Source of the DNA: Saprospiraceae bacterium
GTDB taxonomy: Bacteria; Bacteroidota; Bacteroidia; Chitinophagales; Saprospiraceae
Assembly (NCBI GenBank): GCA_024762995.1
Contig: JANTGI010000014.1
Location: forward strand, 1-37,127
Reading direction: 5' to 3'
Length of the DNA: 37,127 nucleotides
Positions 32,811 to 37,127 of the stretch are shown here, piece after piece (within the stretch, counting starts at the first letter, position 1; every line of letters starts with the position of its first letter). Under the pieces are notes generated by a model, which saw only the letters and a program-made list of their open reading frames with translations, had not been told where the DNA came from and searched no databases. Position numbers and translations under genes: made by a program.

Positions 32811-32857
32811 CCGGTACAACTGCCGCCAAAAGCATAAACGCTAGGCAGTTGTATCGG
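32811..32857 (+). terminator. Terminator of the ECF sigma operon
   Basis: The 14-bp stem (CCGGTACAACTGCC pairing with GGCAGTTGTATCGG, one G-U wobble) has a 19-base loop and is followed by TTTGTTTGC. It lies about 30 bases after the lipoprotein stop. Confidence 0.75.
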
Positions 32858-32970
32858 TTTGTTTGCTTCCTAGAAGTAGTGGTTTTGCCTATGGCAGTTA
32901 AGTTGCGGAGCTAGGACGTGCGACCATTCCTAAACCTTCGAGTACCCATATACCGGTGTTTTAACAAAGG

Positions 32971-33258
32971 CTAACGAATCACCACGTCCTTTACAAAGTC
33001 TTCCCCTAAGTGTTTGTTGATCAGTGCGATAAGCCGGTCTTTGGACATTACCAATTCATTTTTTAGTGGGGCGGAAGTAATCTTGAGAAAGAGCGTGTTT
33101 TTTCTTAGACTAATCTCTTGAGTGTATCTGTCAATGAGTTTTCCCATTAGTGTGGGCCAAGAATCACGGAGCTTGGCTTCATAAAGCTTGGGCTTCATTT
33201 TTTGTTGTTTGATCATCATCTCAAACAACTCTTTCAAAGGGTGATTATTGTCTTTCAT
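32971..33258 (-). CDS. DUF721 / DciA-like protein
   Basis: The 95-residue protein has the DUF721 pattern KLRDSWPTLMGKLIDRYTQEISLRKNTLFLKITSAPLKNELV. DciA-type proteins of this family help load the replicative helicase in bacteria lacking DnaC; in Bacteroidota this role is likely but not shown here. The ATG directly follows the stop codon of the preceding gene (no gap), so the two are one transcript. No further domain is attached, which matches the short Bacteroidota form. Confidence 0.85.
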   Translation of the reverse strand: MKDNNHPLKELFEMMIKQQKMKPKLYEAKLRDSWPTLMGKLIDRYTQEISLRKNTLFLKITSAPLKNELVMSKDRLIALINKHLGEDFVKDVVIR

Positions 33259-34389
33259 TTATGCTAGTTCGTAAAGCTCTTTGATGAATACACGTCTTTT
33301 TTTGTGGATTTTGGTGTCATAATTGGCCATCAATTGGTGTAGTTTATTGTTGGTTTCCAATTCGGGGTTGCTTTCGCTAAATTTGATATTATTTTTGCGA
33401 AATCCTTCAATAATGGCATTCATAATGATCGCGGGCACTCCTTTGTTTTGCCATTCGGGATGCACACCGATAAGGTATAAGTCGGCTAAGTCATTTTTCT
33501 TTAAAGCTTTTTTGATATAGAAAATGCCAAAAGGGAGAAGCCGGCCATTGGCTTTCTGTAAGGCTTTGGAGAAGGAAGGCATGGTAATCCCAAAGGCAAT
33601 AAGCCGGCCATCTTTGTCGGCCACAAATTTAGTTAGGTCGGGGTTGATAAAAGGGTAGAATCTTTTTTTGTAGAATTCAATTTGCTCGGTGGTAAAGGGG
33701 ACAAAGCCTTCAATATCCGCATAAGATGCTTCCACCAATGGAAAAAATTGGTCCAATAATTTTTGAATATCCTTTTTCTTTTTGACATTGATGTCTTGCA
33801 GGCCATACCTTTCGTAAATGGTCTTGGATAGCCGGATGATTTTTTCGGGTGTTTCTTGGGGGACGGGAGCAATAAACTCAAACCAATCGGCTAATTTTTT
33901 GTAGCCTAGCGATTCCAAGTGCTTGGGATAGTAGCTGTGATTATAAATAGTAGCCATCGTGCTTAATTGGTCAAATCCTTCATAGAGCATTCCGGCTTTG
34001 TCGAAGTTGGTGAATCCAAAAGGGCCTTTAAGCGCTGTCATGCCCCTTGCTTTTGACCAGTCTTCTAAATATTTGAAAAGCGCTTTGGAGACGTCAATTT
34101 TGTTGATAAATTCAATCCAGCCAAATCTCGCGTGTTTGACTCCGGATGCTTCATTTTCCTTATGATTGATGATGGCAGCGGCGCGCCCGACAATTTTACC
34201 GTTATAAAGAGCTAGAATAAGCTGTAACTCAGCGTGTTTTAGTACCGGATTATTTTTGGAAAGATAGCGTTTTTCATCTCTAATTAATGGAGGCACCCAA
34301 TACTGATTACCTGCATAATGCTTGAAGGGAAATCGGACGAATGCATTTAAATCAGCAGAAGAGCTGACTTCTTTTATTTGTATTTTCAT
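33259..34389 (-). CDS. Acetyltransferase-like protein (YghO-like, GNAT C-terminal half)
   Basis: The 376-residue protein starts at ATG 34389 (MKIQIKEVSSSADLNAF). It is recognisable by FPFKHYAGNQYWVPPLIRDEKRYLSKNNP, GRAAAIINHKENEA, GPFGFTNFDKAGMLYEGFD and the GNAT-like segment DLYLIGVHPEWQNKGVPAIIMNAI. Proteins of this type are annotated YghO-like or GNAT family in Bacteroidota; the reaction is unknown. The longer frame to 34473 adds a non-conserved leader. The gene ends exactly where the DciA-like gene starts. Confidence 0.82.
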   Translation of the reverse strand: MKIQIKEVSSSADLNAFVRFPFKHYAGNQYWVPPLIRDEKRYLSKNNPVLKHAELQLILALYNGKIVGRAAAIINHKENEASGVKHARFGWIEFINKIDVSKALFKYLEDWSKARGMTALKGPFGFTNFDKAGMLYEGFDQLSTMATIYNHSYYPKHLESLGYKKLADWFEFIAPVPQETPEKIIRLSKTIYERYGLQDINVKKKKDIQKLLDQFFPLVEASYADIEGFVPFTTEQIEFYKKRFYPFINPDLTKFVADKDGRLIAFGITMPSFSKALQKANGRLLPFGIFYIKKALKKNDLADLYLIGVHPEWQNKGVPAIIMNAIIEGFRKNNIKFSESNPELETNNKLHQLMANYDTKIHKKRRVFIKELYELA

Positions 34390-34531
34390 ATGTTGATTTG
34401 CTTCTCGTAGTACAAAATTATCTAAAATTATCCAACAATGATAATATATCGTTGGGTTTCTTTTTTTTTGCAAAAATATTGGGTTAATTGGTTATAATAA
34501 TTTCACCCCTTCTGGGTTCTATAAAAATAGT

Positions 34532-34539
34532 TATCTTTG
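34532..34539 (+). promoter_or_regulatory. Candidate -7 box TATCTTTG for pbpC
   Basis: This perfect TAnnTTTG lies 46 bases before the TTG start of pbpC, in an AT-rich gap between divergent genes. The -33 element is not clear. Confidence 0.55.
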
Positions 34540-34585
34540 GGAGTCCGGGTAGATTCGGTGTAGATAATGACCAAAAATCGTTAAA

Positions 34586-36946
34586 TTGTTTAAGAAAGGC
34601 AAAAAAAGGAAAATATTTGGATTGATTGGGATTATTGGTGGTATTTGGTTTTGGTTGGCCTTGCCTAATCCCTTGTTTGATGATCCTGTTTCTGTGGTAC
34701 TAGAAGATGAAACGGGTCAATTGCTGGGTGCGCGTTTGGCGGCAGATGAGCAGTGGCGGTTTCCCAAAATGGATACGGTGCCTTTGTCTTTTGCGCAAGC
34801 TATTATTACCTATGAAGATAAGCGATTTGAGCATCATATCGGGGTGGATGTGCGGAGTCTGCTTCGAGCGATTAGACAAAATTTTCGGGCAAATAAGGTG
34901 ATTAGTGGGGCCAGTACGCTTGATATGCAGGTGATGCGGCTTGCGCGAAAAAGAAAAAAACGTACCATTTGGCAGAAGTTGGTGGAAAGCATTTTGGCCG
35001 TAAGGTTAAACATGCGCTATTCCAAAAATGAAATATTGGCCTTTTATGCGTCCAATGCTCCTTTTGGGGGGAATATTGTCGGATTGGAAGCGGCTTCTTG
35101 GCGTTATTTTGGCAAATCACCTAAGCTTTTGTCTGCGGGAGAAGCGGCGGTTTTAGCGGTGTTGCCTAATAATCCATCTTTGGTACGACCTGGAAAAAAC
35201 GAAAAAATTCTTTTGCGTAAGCGGAATAGGTTGTTGGATAAGATGTGGGCGCAAGGTAAGATTGATTCCATTTCTTGTGTGTTGAGTAAGGAGGAGCCCC
35301 TTCCGGGAAAGCCGCATCGTTTGCCGAGTTTGGCTCCGCACTTGTTGAATTACGTCATTACTTCCGGTCACAAAAATAAAAGACCGCCTTCTCGAGTACG
35401 GACCACTATAGATAAGAATTTGCAAATACGAGTCAATCAAATTGTGGACTTGCAACTTCGTCGTTTGAAGGCTAGTGAAGTGAATAACTGTGCGGTTTTG
35501 GTTCTTGATGTGGAAACCGGATGCGCTAAGGCATATGTGGGGAATGCGATTCATACGGGAGGCAATCATGGGGCTCAAGTGGATGTTATTCAGGCCAATC
35601 GAAGCACGGGCAGTGTATTGAAGCCGCTTTTGGTGGGATTGTCGCTTGATGACGGCTTGGTTACGTCCATGAGCTTGCTTCAAGATATCCCTACGCAATA
35701 CGGACGGTATCACCCTGAAAATTTTAACAGGAATTATGCGGGTGTCTTACCCCTTAAAACAGCTTTGATTCGGTCTTTGAATATTCCTTTTGTGCGCTTA
35801 CTTCGGACGTATGGGGTAGAAAAATTTCATCATAATTTGTGGGCACTGGGTTTGAAAAGCTTGGTACATCCTGCGGATTATTACGGGCTTACGCTGGTTT
35901 TAGGAGGGGCAGAAACTAGTCCTTGGCAGGTAGGAGGTGCGTATGCTTCTTTGGCTCGGACACTACGTCATTTTTATGACCAAGATGGTGCTTACCGCTT
36001 GGAAGATATTCATTCCGCTCGATTTGTTTTGCCGCAAGGAAAGGAGGCATCTACCTACACCAATGAAGCACCGATCATGTCTGCCGGAGCGATATGGACG
36101 ACATTTGAGATGATGAAAGCGGTGAAGCGTCCGACCATCGAAGGAGAATGGCAGCGATTTGGGACGGGGCGACCTATAGCTTGGAAAACAGGGACAAGTA
36201 TTGGGTTTCGGGATGCTTGGGCGGTAGGTATGGATCGGGATTATGTGGTGGCGGTCTGGACCGGAAATGCGGATGGGGAAGGACGTGCGGGTTTGACAGG
36301 AGTTCGTATGGCCGCACCGATATTATTTGATGTTTTTAAGCAATTGCCGCAAGGTCAATGGTTTGATCCGCCTTATGATGAATTGGTGGCTCAACCGATA
36401 TGTGCACAGAGCGGTTATTTGCCTAAGGAGGGTTGTCCGGTCGATACCATTCAGGGTTTGGCGAATGTCGTTGATTTACCGGTATGTCGTTATCATGTTC
36501 GGACTAATTTGGATGCCGGTCATCGATTTCGGGTGACCCGAGACTGCGCCAAGTCAGAAGATATTCTTCCGGTCTCTATTTTTAGCTTGAAACCGATAGA
36601 AGCGTATTATTATAAGTTGCATCATCCTGATTATCAAGGGCTTCCGCCATTTAGGAAAGGGTGTGAGCCATCAGGATATAATCCGATGCAATTGATCTAT
36701 CCCCGCGAACCTAATAAGATTTTTGTGCCGATAGGATTGGAAGGAGAAAAGGAGAAGACGGTATTTGAAGTAGCTTATGATTATCCTGAAGAGCCGTTGT
36801 ATTGGCATTTGGATAATCAGTTTTTGGGACAGACCAGACATTTTCATCAAATGGGACTACGTCCTACGGTGGGCAAGCATGTGTTGACGGTGGTGGATAA
36901 GGAGGGGCATCGGTTGGTGCAGAGGTTTGAGATTGTGGGGGAGTAG
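34586..36946 (+). CDS. pbpC: Penicillin-binding protein 1C (transglycosylase/transpeptidase)
   Basis: The 786-residue protein has one N-terminal membrane helix (IFGLIGIIGGIWFWLALP). A GT51 glycosyltransferase domain follows (catalytic Glu77 in YEDKRFEHHIGVD, GASTLDMQVMRLARKRK). The transpeptidase domain carries S342-x-x-K345 (STGSVLKPL), SLN (396-398) and KTGTS (533-537). The C-terminal BiPBP_C-like domain spans about 690-786 and ends VQRFEIVGE. It polymerises and cross-links peptidoglycan in the periplasm. The start is TTG 34586, needed to keep the basic leader and helix. The stop is followed within five bases by a 28-bp tandem array. Confidence 0.96.
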   Translation: MFKKGKKRKIFGLIGIIGGIWFWLALPNPLFDDPVSVVLEDETGQLLGARLAADEQWRFPKMDTVPLSFAQAIITYEDKRFEHHIGVDVRSLLRAIRQNFRANKVISGASTLDMQVMRLARKRKKRTIWQKLVESILAVRLNMRYSKNEILAFYASNAPFGGNIVGLEAASWRYFGKSPKLLSAGEAAVLAVLPNNPSLVRPGKNEKILLRKRNRLLDKMWAQGKIDSISCVLSKEEPLPGKPHRLPSLAPHLLNYVITSGHKNKRPPSRVRTTIDKNLQIRVNQIVDLQLRRLKASEVNNCAVLVLDVETGCAKAYVGNAIHTGGNHGAQVDVIQANRSTGSVLKPLLVGLSLDDGLVTSMSLLQDIPTQYGRYHPENFNRNYAGVLPLKTALIRSLNIPFVRLLRTYGVEKFHHNLWALGLKSLVHPADYYGLTLVLGGAETSPWQVGGAYASLARTLRHFYDQDGAYRLEDIHSARFVLPQGKEASTYTNEAPIMSAGAIWTTFEMMKAVKRPTIEGEWQRFGTGRPIAWKTGTSIGFRDAWAVGMDRDYVVAVWTGNADGEGRAGLTGVRMAAPILFDVFKQLPQGQWFDPPYDELVAQPICAQSGYLPKEGCPVDTIQGLANVVDLPVCRYHVRTNLDAGHRFRVTRDCAKSEDILPVSIFSLKPIEAYYYKLHHPDYQGLPPFRKGCEPSGYNPMQLIYPREPNKIFVPIGLEGEKEKTVFEVAYDYPEEPLYWHLDNQFLGQTRHFHQMGLRPTVGKHVLTVVDKEGHRLVQRFEIVGE

Positions 36947-36950
36947 AGGA

Positions 36951-37127
36951 GGTCTTTGGTGCGCTCCCTGTGGTCGCTTTTGGTCTTTGGTGCGCAGCAA
37001 GCTGCTTTTGGTCTTTGGTGCGCAGCAAGCTGCTTTTGGTGTTGGGTGCGCAGCAAGCTGCTTTTGGTCTTTGGTGTGCAGCAAGCTGCTTTTGGTCTTT
37101 GGTGCGCAGCAAGCTGCTTTTGGTGTT
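36951..37127. repeat. 28-bp minisatellite downstream of pbpC, running off the window
   Basis: Units start at 36951 (diverged, 31 bases), 36982, 37010, 37038, 37066 and 37094, and a seventh is cut at 37122. Each regular unit is GGTCTTTGGTGCGCAGC then AAGCTGCTTTT, with a GCAGC-AA-GCTGC palindrome in the middle. Units differ by one to four bases. No unique spacers exist, so this is not CRISPR. Its end lies outside the window. Confidence 0.95.

Noticed and set aside
36847-37112. Three overlapping - strand frames with QLAAHQRPKAACC-like repeats
   Set aside because: They are all products of the 28-bp minisatellite read in different frames.

Overview
The window looks like a piece of a Bacteroidota chromosome, most likely the Saprospiria/Chitinophagia side of the phylum, although the exact lineage cannot be fixed from sequence alone. 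The evidence is a gldA-gldF-gldG gliding-motility ABC cluster, a secreted serine hydrolase with a C-terminal Por/T9SS-type sorting tail, a CarboxypepD_reg/TonB-dependent outer-membrane receptor, PorT-like beta-barrels, WG repeats, signal peptides ending in AQAQ, no obvious Shine-Dalgarno sites, frequent TTG starts, and several matches to the Bacteroidota -7 promoter box TAnnTTTG. No plasmid, phage or insertion-sequence genes were seen, and no tRNA or rRNA.

Layout. 1-8.9 kb, mostly + strand: a truncated outer-membrane protein, a SulP anion transporter, a PorT-like barrel, and a stretch of palindromic repeats. A U32-family protein (TrhP-like tRNA hydroxylation) follows, overlapping a ferredoxin gene. 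Next come tyrS with a small membrane protein (- strand), a divergent LolC/E-like FtsX permease and a GNAT acetyltransferase. 8.9-12.3 kb: a WG-repeat protein, sucC with a clear terminator, a stand-alone asparaginase N-domain protein, then two kinds of tandem repeat. 12.3-19.1 kb, all - strand: gldA, gldF, gldG, a DUF4340 protein, a C40 peptidase lipoprotein, adk and obgE, apparently read from one promoter upstream of gldA. 19.4-20.9 kb: the T9SS serine hydrolase. 21.2-26.7 kb, + strand: a 59-residue HTH-like orphan, a 15-bp perfect palindrome, then a compact molybdenum formate dehydrogenase operon (fdhD, a fused NuoE-NuoF-like subunit, a NuoG-like catalytic subunit). 26.8-29.3 kb: the TonB-dependent receptor, convergent with the operon. 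29.5 kb: a second octamer array. 29.9-32.9 kb: an ECF sigma factor operon ending in a strong hairpin. 33-37.1 kb: a DciA-like protein and an acetyltransferase-like protein (- strand), pbpC (+), and a 28-bp tandem array running off the window end.

How the genes work together. The formate dehydrogenase operon would oxidise formate to CO2 and pass electrons through Fe-S clusters and FMN to NAD+; FdhD delivers sulfur to the molybdenum cofactor. The U32/ferredoxin pair suggests a tRNA wobble-uridine hydroxylase with its own Fe-S partner. The Gld cluster, T9SS cargo and envelope enzymes (C40 peptidase, PBP1C, LolC/E-like permease) point to surface and cell-wall biology.

Most unusual candidate. In the ECF operon, the second product has a short cytoplasmic head, one transmembrane helix, a long periplasmic linker and a C-terminal outer-membrane-type barrel. 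The third product is a lipoprotein carrying two RskA-like anti-sigma sensor modules. This could be a trans-envelope sigma-regulation device. Repeats are the second theme: two distant arrays of the same octamer in opposite orientation, a palindromic repeat family shared by two intergenic regions, a 36-bp tandem repeat and a 28-bp minisatellite, several of them directly abutting gene ends.
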